From: Psychrobacter sp.
GTDB lineage: Bacteria > Pseudomonadota > Gammaproteobacteria > Pseudomonadales > Moraxellaceae
Direction: 5' to 3'
Length of the DNA stretch: 49,063 nucleotides
NCBI RefSeq assembly: GCF_030454045.1
Contig: NZ_JAKDJE010000016.1
Span: 1-49,063 of the forward strand
Part shown: positions 25,325 through 33,335 of the stretch, piece by piece
Layout of the letters: each line of letters opens with the position of its first letter
Numbering within the stretch: position 1 is the stretch's first letter
The notes under the pieces: generated by a model
The model's input: only the letters and a program-made list of their open reading frames with translations
What the model was told of the DNA's origin: nothing
The model's database searches: none
Made by a program: the position numbers and the translations under genes

Positions 25325-26449
25325 TTAGAAATTAACAACCGTACGGATGCTCTCACCTTTATGCATCAAGTCAAACGCTTCGTTCACATCTTCGATTGGC
25401 ATCGTGTGGGTGATGAAATCCTGTAAAGGAATCTCACCCGCCAGATAGCGCTCTACATAGCCTGGCAACTCTGTACGACCTTTCACACCGCCAAACGCTG
25501 AGCCTTTCCAGACGCGACCTGTCACCAACTGGAACGGACGGGTTGAGATTTCTTGGCCAGCACCAGCGACACCGATGATGACCGACTCACCCCAACCTTT
25601 GTGACAGCACTCTAGCGCGGAACGCATGACATCGACGTTGCCGATACATTCAAACGAATAATCCACACCGCCATCGGTTAGATCAACGATGACTTCCTGA
25701 ATCGGTTTGTCGTAGTCTTTTGGATTGATACAATCGGTTGCGCCCAGTTTTTTGGCCAACTCAAACTTGCTTTCATTGATATCGATGACAATGATACGTT
25801 GGGCTTTTGCCATCGCAGCGCCAATCACTGCTGACAGGCCGATACCGCCTAGACCAAAGATGGCAACCGTTGCGCCCTCTTCAACTTTTGCTGTATTCAT
25901 GACCGCGCCCATGCCCGTGGTCACACCGCAACCAAGCAAGCAAACTTCTTCTAATGGGGCCTCTTTATTGACTTTGGCTAGAGAAATCTCTGGTAGCACA
26001 GTATATTCAGAAAACGTTGAGCAACCCATATAGTGATAGATAGGCTCGCCGTCTTTATAAAAACGTGTCGTGCCATCTGACATCAACCCTTTACCTTGCG
26101 TCTCGCGTACCGCCGAGCAAAGATTGGTTTTGCCTGAGCGGCACATTTTGCAAACGCCGCACTCTGCGGTATATAGCGGGATAACATGATCACCAACCTG
26201 CACGCTGGTCACGCCTTCGCCGACTTGCTCAACGATACCGCCGCCTTCATGACCTAGAATCGCTGGGAACACGCCTTCTGGATCTTCACCAGATAAGGTA
26301 AAGGCGTCTGTGTGACACACACCGCTGGCCACGATTTTTACCAATACTTCACCTTTACGCGGTAGCATGACGTCTACTTCTTCGATAGATAGTGGCTCGT
26401 TTGGGCCCCAAGCGATGGCGGCTTTTGATTTAATAAATTCATCTGACAT
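25325..26449 (-). CDS. frmA: S-(hydroxymethyl)glutathione dehydrogenase / class III alcohol dehydrogenase
   Basis: Zinc-dependent glutathione-linked formaldehyde dehydrogenase of 374 aa, the normal family length. Catalytic zinc ligands lie in GVCHTDAF and GHEGGGIVE. The structural zinc cysteines are in AECGVCKMCRSGKTNLC. The NAD-binding motif is FGLGGIGLSAVIGAA. C-terminal GGVKGRTELPGYV is typical of class III. It oxidises the formaldehyde-glutathione adduct to S-formylglutathione. The usual esterase partner frmB is not adjacent. It is divergent from a LysR-type gene. Confidence 0.95.
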   Translation of the reverse strand: MSDEFIKSKAAIAWGPNEPLSIEEVDVMLPRKGEVLVKIVASGVCHTDAFTLSGEDPEGVFPAILGHEGGGIVEQVGEGVTSVQVGDHVIPLYTAECGVCKMCRSGKTNLCSAVRETQGKGLMSDGTTRFYKDGEPIYHYMGCSTFSEYTVLPEISLAKVNKEAPLEEVCLLGCGVTTGMGAVMNTAKVEEGATVAIFGLGGIGLSAVIGAAMAKAQRIIVIDINESKFELAKKLGATDCINPKDYDKPIQEVIVDLTDGGVDYSFECIGNVDVMRSALECCHKGWGESVIIGVAGAGQEISTRPFQLVTGRVWKGSAFGGVKGRTELPGYVERYLAGEIPLQDFITHTMPIEDVNEAFDLMHKGESIRTVVNF

Positions 26450-26709
26450 AGGAATCTCTCTTTTTGATTGTTATTGATGGATTGTGACGTAGCGTAAACT
26501 TAAAACGTCATTCACGCCCAATCATTATTTTTGTTCAATAAGGCTATCTGCTCGTCTTAATCATCCTGATGTTTATAACTAAAACGGATAAAGATAGACA
26601 GAGCTTATCTTGCTTACCCTTTGTAGGCAAGCGCCGATGGTAACAAAGCAGCCTCTATTTACATTGATACTAACCATTATATTTATTTCTGATAAGATAA
26701 CAATATGCT

Positions 26710-26723
26710 ATATTTGCAAATAT
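26710..26723. promoter_or_regulatory. Palindrome in the frmA-lysR intergenic region, candidate LysR operator
   Basis: ATATTTGCAAATAT is a perfect 14-bp palindrome 22 bp upstream of the LysR start and about 260 bp from frmA. LysR regulators often bind AT-rich interrupted palindromes next to their own gene. Binding is not demonstrated. Confidence 0.45.
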
Positions 26724-26745
26724 CTTTTACATATTGGTAATAATC

Positions 26746-27612
26746 ATGCGCTGGGAAGGGATTAGTGAGTTTGTCTGCGTGGCAGAGTACGAGAGCTTTA
26801 CGCGCGGCGCAAAAGCGCTTGGTATCTCGACCGCACAGGTCAGCCGCCAGATCAGCGCACTAGAGCAACGACTGAAGATCAAGCTGCTATATCGTACCAC
26901 GCGCAAGGTCTCACTCACCGAAGAGGGCCGCGTGTTTTATCAGCATTGCCGCAGCGTACTTGATGGTCTAGATGCCGCTGAACAAGCCGTGAGTAGCTTA
27001 CAATCAAAACCTCAAGGCAGAATCAAATTGACTGCGCCTGTGACTTATGGCGAGCAACAATTGCTGCCCTTAATCAATGATTTTATGGTGCAATATCGGG
27101 ACATTGAGGTGACCGCTTTTTTGAGTAACCAAAAAATTGATTTAATCGAGGGTGGCTACGATTTGGCCATTCGTATTGGTAAGTTGCGCGACTCTACGAT
27201 GATGGCAAAAAAGCTTAGCCTGCGCACCAATTTTGTCTGTGCGACACCAGCCTACCTCAATCAATACGGGGTACCGCGCACGCTTGACGATCTCAGTCAA
27301 CATAACTGCCTATTGGGTACGCGCGACTATTGGCACTTTGTCGAAGATGGTACAGAAAAGAACTTGCGCGTCTCTGGTACCATACAGTGCAACAGCGGTT
27401 ATAGTCTGGTTGATGCGGCGTTAAAAGGGCTGGGTATCGTACAACTGCCCGATTACTACGTACAAAAACATCTGGCATCGGGTGCGTTGGTGAGCTTACT
27501 CGACGACTATAGAGAACCCAAAGAAAGCATTTGGGCGCTCTACCCACACAACCGTCAACTATCGCCAAAAATCAGACTACTGGTCGACTATTTGGCAGAG
27601 CGCTTGGTGTAA
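26746..27612 (+). CDS. LysR-family transcriptional regulator
   Basis: LysR regulator of 288 aa. The N-terminal helix-turn-helix is seen in ESFTRGAKALGISTAQVSRQ and is followed by the linker helix and a LysR substrate-binding domain from about residue 90. It resembles the subgroup with PQGRIKLTAPVTYGEQQLLP, common in regulators of oxidoreductase genes. The frame extends to a TTG at 26734, but ATG 26746 gives the usual N-terminus (MRWEGISEFVCVAEY). It is divergent from frmA, a common arrangement for a regulator and its target. The inducer is unknown. Confidence 0.88.
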   Translation: MRWEGISEFVCVAEYESFTRGAKALGISTAQVSRQISALEQRLKIKLLYRTTRKVSLTEEGRVFYQHCRSVLDGLDAAEQAVSSLQSKPQGRIKLTAPVTYGEQQLLPLINDFMVQYRDIEVTAFLSNQKIDLIEGGYDLAIRIGKLRDSTMMAKKLSLRTNFVCATPAYLNQYGVPRTLDDLSQHNCLLGTRDYWHFVEDGTEKNLRVSGTIQCNSGYSLVDAALKGLGIVQLPDYYVQKHLASGALVSLLDDYREPKESIWALYPHNRQLSPKIRLLVDYLAERLV

Positions 27613-27707
27613 CGATCGATTGGAATATATTGCCATCCCCTGCCTGATGACGCACAATGGATATTCGCCATGACTCACTAATGAATCGCTCAAGGATATC
27701 GCCATGA

Positions 27708-27920
27708 TTAAGATCGTCTCTGATGAATTGCGAGCAAACCGTTGCCATTGATTTACCACAAAAAATCCTAATCAGTGAAGATGCCAATAAAAACGTCTGG
27801 CTCTCATACAACAATCCTGACTACCTAAAGACACGCCACCATATCAAAGGCTGTGATACTGAGCTTGATAATGCCTCAAAAGCGCTCAACGCTGTCAGCA
27901 CGGCGGCAGTTGCCAAATAA
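27708..27920 (+). pseudogene. Truncated DUF302 protein remnant (C-terminal half)
   Basis: The readable frame contains TVAIDLPQKILISEDANKNV, WLSYNNPDYLKTRH and ALNAVSTAAV, which match the C-terminal half of DUF302 proteins. The preceding frame stops at 27705-27707, and no N-terminal half (normally 60-80 residues) is present in any frame upstream. An ATG at 27723 exists but without a convincing ribosome binding site. I read this as a gene that lost its 5' half by deletion. Similarity was judged by eye. Confidence 0.6.
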
Positions 27921-27952
27921 TACCAAACGAGAAAAGTATCATCTAAGCAAAA

Positions 27953-27989
27953 AAAAAGGTGGGTGAGCAAAATCTCTACCCACCTTTTT
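27953..27989. terminator. Bidirectional terminator between the DUF302 remnant and the DUF4031 gene
   Basis: AAAAAGGTGGGT and ACCCACCTTTTT pair, with GAG/CTC extending the stem past a one-base bulge. The A-run and T-run on the two sides allow termination in both directions. Confidence 0.85.
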
Positions 27990-28012
27990 CTTTGTGTAAC
28001 TTATAAGCTGCA

Positions 28013-28300
28013 TCAGTCACTATCAGATAACGACATTTCGGACTGTAGCTCTACTTTTAGCTTCTTGGCACATTCAATAATTTTTTTCCTGTCGGCAGGC
28101 AGCGCCCCCTTCTCAAGGGCTGTTTCGCGCATTTGCACGGTAATATCATAATGCGGGTAGCTTGCGGTGCGGTGGAATAAACGTGGATCTACCTCAATCA
28201 ATGCTGCAAAATCATGCAGCTCTTGCAAACTATCCGCAAGCATATGGCACCATTTATAGCCTTTGAACTTTATCTGCACAAAATCTACATATACCGCCAT
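28013..28300 (-). CDS. DUF4031 domain protein
   Basis: Small 95-aa protein matching the DUF4031 pattern: MAVYVDFVQIKFKGYKWCHM, then ADSLQELHDFAALI, then RTASYPHYDIT. The family is widespread in bacteria with no assigned function. It is cytoplasmic and acidic at the C-terminus. It stands alone, with a terminator downstream and the tgpA-like gene about 100 bp upstream on the same strand. Confidence 0.85.
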   Translation of the reverse strand: MAVYVDFVQIKFKGYKWCHMLADSLQELHDFAALIEVDPRLFHRTASYPHYDITVQMRETALEKGALPADRKKIIECAKKLKVELQSEMSLSDSD

Positions 28301-28402
28301 ATTACACTCTCTTGCTAACTCATTTTATTGAACAGTTCTAAAGCAATCTATCAGACATATAATAATTAAGACGTCCAATCTCAATACCAAGTGATTGAAA
28401 AA

Positions 28403-30634
28403 TCACAGTAGATCGCGTACATTTTTTTTCAGCTGCTTAAGTAGTTTTTGATACTCACTGTGATTGGTATTAAACGTACTCAAACGCCCATAACGTAACT
28501 GACGATAGTTTTGCTTAATTTCAATCAGTTTTGACTGAATCGCTATCGGGTTTTCACTGTCTGTTAAACGACTTGCATGACGGTGAGTATCGTTATCTAA
28601 GCGACTATCGATAGAAGATGCTAAACGCTCAAGCCATGCCAACTGTCCTTCATTAACTTCTCGAGCCAGCAATTTATCACGTTTGCCGATACGTTTTGAG
28701 AGCTGTGCAAGCGGCAAATCTGCTGGATGCCAGCGTTTACGGCGGCGCTGCCAAATGATGAATACTAAGGTAGTCATAACGATAATAGCACTGGCCGCTA
28801 ACCAAATCACTTGCTGCATGATGGAGCTGATGTTGAACCACTTTAGTAGCGAATCTGCTTGTTTGTCTTGATCATAACCAACCACGTCTTTTTGCCAATA
28901 GTAACTGGCTTGGTCAGACAAGCGACGTAGTGTTTGTACCATTTGATACTGCTGGTAGCTGATTTGCGCGCTAGCACCACTGCCAAACATGGCTGCGCCT
29001 TGCTGCTGGGTCATCGCATTCATACCCTGCTCAACTCGCTCAGGCGCCACAAATGACGTGGGATCGACACGTACCCAGCCTTGGCCTTCGAGCCAAACTT
29101 CAGTCCATGCATGCGCATCTTTTTGACGCACTTCCCAAACATCACCACCTTGACTCAGCTCACCACCTTGATAGCCTGCTACTACCCGCGCTGGAATACC
29201 AGCTGCGCGCATCATAAAGGTAAAGCTTGAAGAGTAGTGCTCACAAAACCCTGCTTTGGTCTCAAACAAAAACTCATCGATACGATCAGTATTGAGTCGT
29301 GGTGGTGACAACGTATAGCGAAACTCTGTTTGATTGATCCAGCGCTCGATAGCAGCCATGTAGCGCACTGGATCTGAGCCTGATTGTACAAATAACTGCT
29401 TAGCAAGCGCGCGTGCTTGCGGATTGCCCTCTGCTGGTAGTGCCAGATTTAGGCGTCTTGATGCATCAGTCATAATCGGGTCAATACGCATCGGCGCAAA
29501 CTGCAATACATCATAACGCAGCTGCTGCGTGACTGGCTGATCTTTTGATAATGTAAAGTTTGAGGTGATGTTGATATCTGGCTGCTGAGTAAATGGATAG
29601 TCGAGTCCAAATAGCCAATTTTGCTGAGTAGGTTCTAGGATCACTTGATAACGAGTAGGTGCCGCTTGCACTTGATCAGGCACGGTAGCAAAGGCATTTT
29701 GGATCCATGTAGGGGCTTGTGACCTCACTGACCATTGACTTACCTGATTGCTTGGACGCCAGGTAACTCCATCAAAATCACTAAACACAAGACCGCGCCA
29801 GTAGAGCTGCTGACGCGGCGGGCGATCATCGGCGAACTCTACACGAAAAGCCAGTTCAGTCGACTGACCTAAATTGGCAAAATCACCAGGGGACATGCTG
29901 TCAGAGACACCTGTGGTCGCTTGCTGAGCTGATAGTTGTACTGACCAGAGTGGCGGCAGCCTAGGGAAGAATAAAAATAGCACGACCAATAATGGCAACG
30001 CCCCAATCCCTAACACCCCCAAGGTACGCAGACGCCCATCACCGTCATCATTGCTATCGTCGTTTAAGGCAATAAACGCCAGCAGGAGAATAACAGCGCC
30101 CAGTACCACCTCTAAAGTTGTCAGCAACCCTTGATCCATTAAAAATAAGGCCGCCAGTACAAATAGCGATAAATTCAACACCACATAAGCATCGCGCCGC
30201 TGATACAACTCCCAAAGCTTACTAGCGAGACATAACACCAAAAATGCCACACCCATATCCAGCCCAAACGCTGTGTTATACGTCAGCCATAGACCTACTA
30301 GACCCAGCAAAAAGCCCAGCATTTGCATGCCTTGATAGACACGTTTCAGATGCGATATTTTTTTAAGTCGACGCTTGATACGGGGTAACTGGGCGACAAT
30401 ACTGACCGTAGCAAAGCCGATCAGCCACAGTGGCAGATGCGCTGCGTGTGGCAACACGACCGCTATTTGGGCAATCAATACCCAATAATAGGCTGGCAAC
30501 CCCAATAGTCGCTGGTACCATCTATGATTAATGGCGGTACCGCTTTTTGCGTGAGTGCTTTGACCGAGTGCTAACTGCGCAAAGCTTAGCGTGTTTGAAG
30601 ACTCGCTTATAGAGGACTGGTTAGATTCATTCAT
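28403..30634 (-). CDS. tgpA: TgpA-like transglutaminase membrane protein (DUF3488)
   Basis: Membrane-bound transglutaminase of 743 aa. The N-terminal half has about six hydrophobic segments (DUF3488). A periplasmic transglutaminase core follows at about residues 460-540 with Cys in AGFCEHYSSSFTF, His in DAHAWTEVW and Asp in WVRVDPTSF. A further membrane helix lies near residue 620 (VIWLAASAIIVMTTLVFII), followed by a cytoplasmic tail. TgpA is essential in Pseudomonas aeruginosa, but its substrate is unknown. A TTG start at 30661 is possible, but ATG 30634 overlaps the upstream stop as ATGA and is preferred. Functionally linked to the DUF58 and MoxR genes. Confidence 0.9.
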   Translation of the reverse strand: MNESNQSSISESSNTLSFAQLALGQSTHAKSGTAINHRWYQRLLGLPAYYWVLIAQIAVVLPHAAHLPLWLIGFATVSIVAQLPRIKRRLKKISHLKRVYQGMQMLGFLLGLVGLWLTYNTAFGLDMGVAFLVLCLASKLWELYQRRDAYVVLNLSLFVLAALFLMDQGLLTTLEVVLGAVILLLAFIALNDDSNDDGDGRLRTLGVLGIGALPLLVVLFLFFPRLPPLWSVQLSAQQATTGVSDSMSPGDFANLGQSTELAFRVEFADDRPPRQQLYWRGLVFSDFDGVTWRPSNQVSQWSVRSQAPTWIQNAFATVPDQVQAAPTRYQVILEPTQQNWLFGLDYPFTQQPDINITSNFTLSKDQPVTQQLRYDVLQFAPMRIDPIMTDASRRLNLALPAEGNPQARALAKQLFVQSGSDPVRYMAAIERWINQTEFRYTLSPPRLNTDRIDEFLFETKAGFCEHYSSSFTFMMRAAGIPARVVAGYQGGELSQGGDVWEVRQKDAHAWTEVWLEGQGWVRVDPTSFVAPERVEQGMNAMTQQQGAAMFGSGASAQISYQQYQMVQTLRRLSDQASYYWQKDVVGYDQDKQADSLLKWFNISSIMQQVIWLAASAIIVMTTLVFIIWQRRRKRWHPADLPLAQLSKRIGKRDKLLAREVNEGQLAWLERLASSIDSRLDNDTHRHASRLTDSENPIAIQSKLIEIKQNYRQLRYGRLSTFNTNHSEYQKLLKQLKKNVRDLL

Positions 30635-31647
30635 GGTGCTTTTGCCAGCCTTAGCAAGCAAGCTTGCACAAATGCATCACCCTCACCCATCTCTGCATTC
30701 GTGGTAGTCTCATTAGGTAAGCGCATTTTAAAAGGCACAGATAGCTGACCCAGCATCAGCGCTCCATGAGCCAACTGTGCCAGCTTCTGCTCATGATGAG
30801 CACCTGGCATGTCTGCATAATCAAGCGTCTGCTCATGACCCACAGGGTCGGCAAAGTGCTTGGTAAACATGCCCTGACCCCGTGCCACATGCCCCCAAGA
30901 GACACGGGCCAGCGACTCCCCTTCAATATAACTGTCTAGCCGCTCAAAATCATCCTGTCCTTGCTTATATTGGCCACCGACTGGTAGATCCTCCACACTG
31001 GCAGCCGAATATTGCGCTTGCCAATCAAACGCTTCAGGCTTTGGATATACCCAAGATTTTCGTGCAAAATAGACGTAAGACCAAGCACGCATGATACCTA
31101 AAGGATAGACTGTTTTGATAGTGAGCCTTGGTAGTTCAAGTAGGCCACGATGACGCGTTTGAACAGGTAGACGGATGATTTGCTCACCTTGTAGCTTTGT
31201 CACGAGTACGGAGCGCTGCTCTTTTTTATTGGTTTCATCTGTTTGATCGACTGATGGCTCAAACTCGAACCACAATTGCCGCCGTGGCTGACGGCTTTCG
31301 CTATTTAGTTGTAGCGTCACCCAAGCAGGTGTCCCCGCCTCTGTCATAGTGACCTCCAGCAAACGCACTTGTAAGCCAGATATATGAGCAAAAGTCACAT
31401 GAAAACTGATTAGCCAGACGCTGACCAGATAAAAACACAAACCCAATACCAAGTTGTTGCCGTAGTTGATGCCTGCAATAAAAGTAATCACTAATAGCAC
31501 AGCAAACAGCATACCCTCACGACTAAAAAAAATATAAACATTACGCAGGTTGAGTGTCGCGCGATCATTTTTGGGCGCACGCGAGGCAAACCAACGCCCT
31601 ATCGCTGAAGTGGTTGGTCCTGTTAAGGCTTTTGGTAGCAAGCTCAT
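30631..31647 (-). CDS. DUF58 domain protein
   Basis: A 338-aa protein with two adjacent N-terminal membrane segments (GMLFAVLLVITFIAGINYG and NLVLGLCFYLVSVWLISFHV) and a C-terminal DUF58 region marked by YPLGIMRAWSYV, GGQYKQGQDDFERLDSYIEG and RVSWGHVARG. DUF58 proteins accompany MoxR ATPases and transglutaminases in a conserved trio of unknown molecular role, possibly in envelope protein maturation. Overlaps the tgpA start by four bases and lies 107 bp after the MoxR gene. Confidence 0.9.
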   Translation of the reverse strand: MSLLPKALTGPTTSAIGRWFASRAPKNDRATLNLRNVYIFFSREGMLFAVLLVITFIAGINYGNNLVLGLCFYLVSVWLISFHVTFAHISGLQVRLLEVTMTEAGTPAWVTLQLNSESRQPRRQLWFEFEPSVDQTDETNKKEQRSVLVTKLQGEQIIRLPVQTRHRGLLELPRLTIKTVYPLGIMRAWSYVYFARKSWVYPKPEAFDWQAQYSAASVEDLPVGGQYKQGQDDFERLDSYIEGESLARVSWGHVARGQGMFTKHFADPVGHEQTLDYADMPGAHHEQKLAQLAHGALMLGQLSVPFKMRLPNETTTNAEMGEGDAFVQACLLRLAKAP

Positions 31648-31754
31648 GACAACCCTATTTTGGCTGATGATTGGCTGTGATATTAGCCTTTGACTGATGG
31701 GAGCGATGATAAAGCTTTAAAATGTAGAATACTTGTTGGGCAGGGTATGAGGTC

Positions 31755-32783
31755 TTAGAGGACAACAGGCACTTCCGCTAATATACGTTGGGCGATGGTC
31801 TGCGATACCTGTCCGCCTGTCACTTGTGCGGGGGCAAAACGCTGCCCGAGACGGTGGTCAGCGACGGCAGCAAAAACCGCTTGGATGTCTTCAGGTGTCA
31901 TCTCCATATGCCCTGACACATAAGCATAAGCCTGCGCTGCGCGCTGTAGTGATAGTACGCCGCGTGGTGATAAACCATGATACTCTTGGCTTGCGCGCGT
32001 TTTTGCAACCAGCCTTTGTAGATAATCTAATACCACGTCTGCCACATAGACCTGCTTTACACCTTGTTGTGCTAAGAGGACAGCTTCAGTATCAAGCACC
32101 GTATCTAAATCTTTTAACAACTCACGGCGATCTTGACCTTTTAGCAGCTCTCGCTCTGCCATCTCGGATGGATACCCTAAGGATAAACACAGCAAAAACC
32201 GATCTAACTGTGATTCAGGTAACGGATAGACGCCGGCTTGTTGTAGTGGGTTTTGGGTGGCGATGACGAAGAAAGGCTGCGGCAACACATAGGTTTGTCC
32301 ATCTTGCGTCACTTGTCGCTCCTCCATGGCTTCAAGTAACGCGCTTTGCGTTTTGGGGCTGGAGCGGTTGATTTCATCGGCGAGTAGCAACTGAGTAAAA
32401 ATGGGACCGGGACGAAACTCAAAGCGCAGCTTGCTTTGATCATAGATACTCATGCCTAAGATATCAGCAGGCAACATATCATTGGTAAACTGCACTCGGC
32501 TAAAACTTAGACCTAATAACTGCGCTAACCCTTGAGCCAACGTTGTTTTGCCCATGCCAGGCAAGTCTTGTAATAGCAAATGACCACCTGCGAGTATGCC
32601 ACTGATTGCCAATTTGACGGCTTGCGGCTTATCTAATACGACTTGATTCAACTGCGTCATCAACTGCGCAATTTTCTGCTGATTGATTTGCAAATCGGCG
32701 GTACTAGGCATGGAGTCATCACACGTCTCCGTGGTTTTTTGATAGGTAGATGATGGCGCTATATCACTGGCTGCATAGGTCAT
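31755..32783 (-). CDS. MoxR-family AAA ATPase
   Basis: AAA+ chaperone-like ATPase of 342 aa with Walker A LQDLPGMGKTTLAQ, Walker B LLADEINRSSPKTQSALLE, sensor-1 IATQNPLQQAGVYPLPESQ and a C-terminal lid domain with SPRGVLSLQRAAQAYAY. MoxR proteins remodel client proteins together with DUF58/VWA partners. First of the MoxR-DUF58-TgpA trio. The roughly 30-residue N-terminal leader before the AAA domain is not conserved and the start could be internal. Confidence 0.92.
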   Translation of the reverse strand: MTYAASDIAPSSTYQKTTETCDDSMPSTADLQINQQKIAQLMTQLNQVVLDKPQAVKLAISGILAGGHLLLQDLPGMGKTTLAQGLAQLLGLSFSRVQFTNDMLPADILGMSIYDQSKLRFEFRPGPIFTQLLLADEINRSSPKTQSALLEAMEERQVTQDGQTYVLPQPFFVIATQNPLQQAGVYPLPESQLDRFLLCLSLGYPSEMAERELLKGQDRRELLKDLDTVLDTEAVLLAQQGVKQVYVADVVLDYLQRLVAKTRASQEYHGLSPRGVLSLQRAAQAYAYVSGHMEMTPEDIQAVFAAVADHRLGQRFAPAQVTGGQVSQTIAQRILAEVPVVL

Positions 32784-32831
32784 AGTAAGTTATCGGCTCA
32801 TTTTTTGGGTCATAACAATCATGGATTAAGG

Positions 32832-33293
32832 TCAGTTTTTTTCATCTACAGCGATCGGCGCATCAGCCCGAAGGGTTGATAAATAGGCAATGACATCTGC
32901 GCGCTCTTTTGCATCTGGCATAGGATCTGATAGCATCTTTGAATCTGGCATGGCTTTTTGTGCATCGGCAATATACGAGTCCAGTGTTTTTGCATCCCAT
33001 ACCCAACCAGACTCTGTGAGTCCTTTACTATAAGTATAATCTTTTAGCTCAGCAGCGGGCGCGCCATATATGTTCATCAATTGTGGGCCTTTTTTATTGA
33101 GTCCAGCATTGAGCTGATGGCATTGACCACAAGCATCTTGATAAATTAACGAGCCATTATCTGCATCTCCATTGACATATAGTGGTAGTGTCACAGGGTC
33201 GCGATGATCAGGCGGTGTATGCTCACAAGCAGTGAGCAATAAAACGGCGGTGAGAAGACTGCTTATTTGGTATTTATTGCTAATAGACATCAT
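32832..33293 (-). CDS. Mono-heme cytochrome c lipoprotein
   Basis: Exported c-type cytochrome of about 153 aa. The hydrophobic N-terminus SSLLTAVLLLTAC ends in a lipobox, so the protein should be lipid-anchored. Heme attachment is CGQCH in IYQDACGQCHQLNAG, and a distal Met is likely in the MPDSKML or DPMPDAKER segment. The frame opens at 33326, but the Met at 33293 (or 33290) places the signal peptide correctly. No strong ribosome binding site was found. The electron-transfer partner is unknown. It lies between the FimX-like gene (about 42 bp away) and MoxR, on the same strand. Confidence 0.85.
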   Translation of the reverse strand: MMSISNKYQISSLLTAVLLLTACEHTPPDHRDPVTLPLYVNGDADNGSLIYQDACGQCHQLNAGLNKKGPQLMNIYGAPAAELKDYTYSKGLTESGWVWDAKTLDSYIADAQKAMPDSKMLSDPMPDAKERADVIAYLSTLRADAPIAVDEKN

Positions 33294-33335
33294 GGCAATC
33301 TTTGAACAATACAGCTTATACAGCATCGCTATTGG

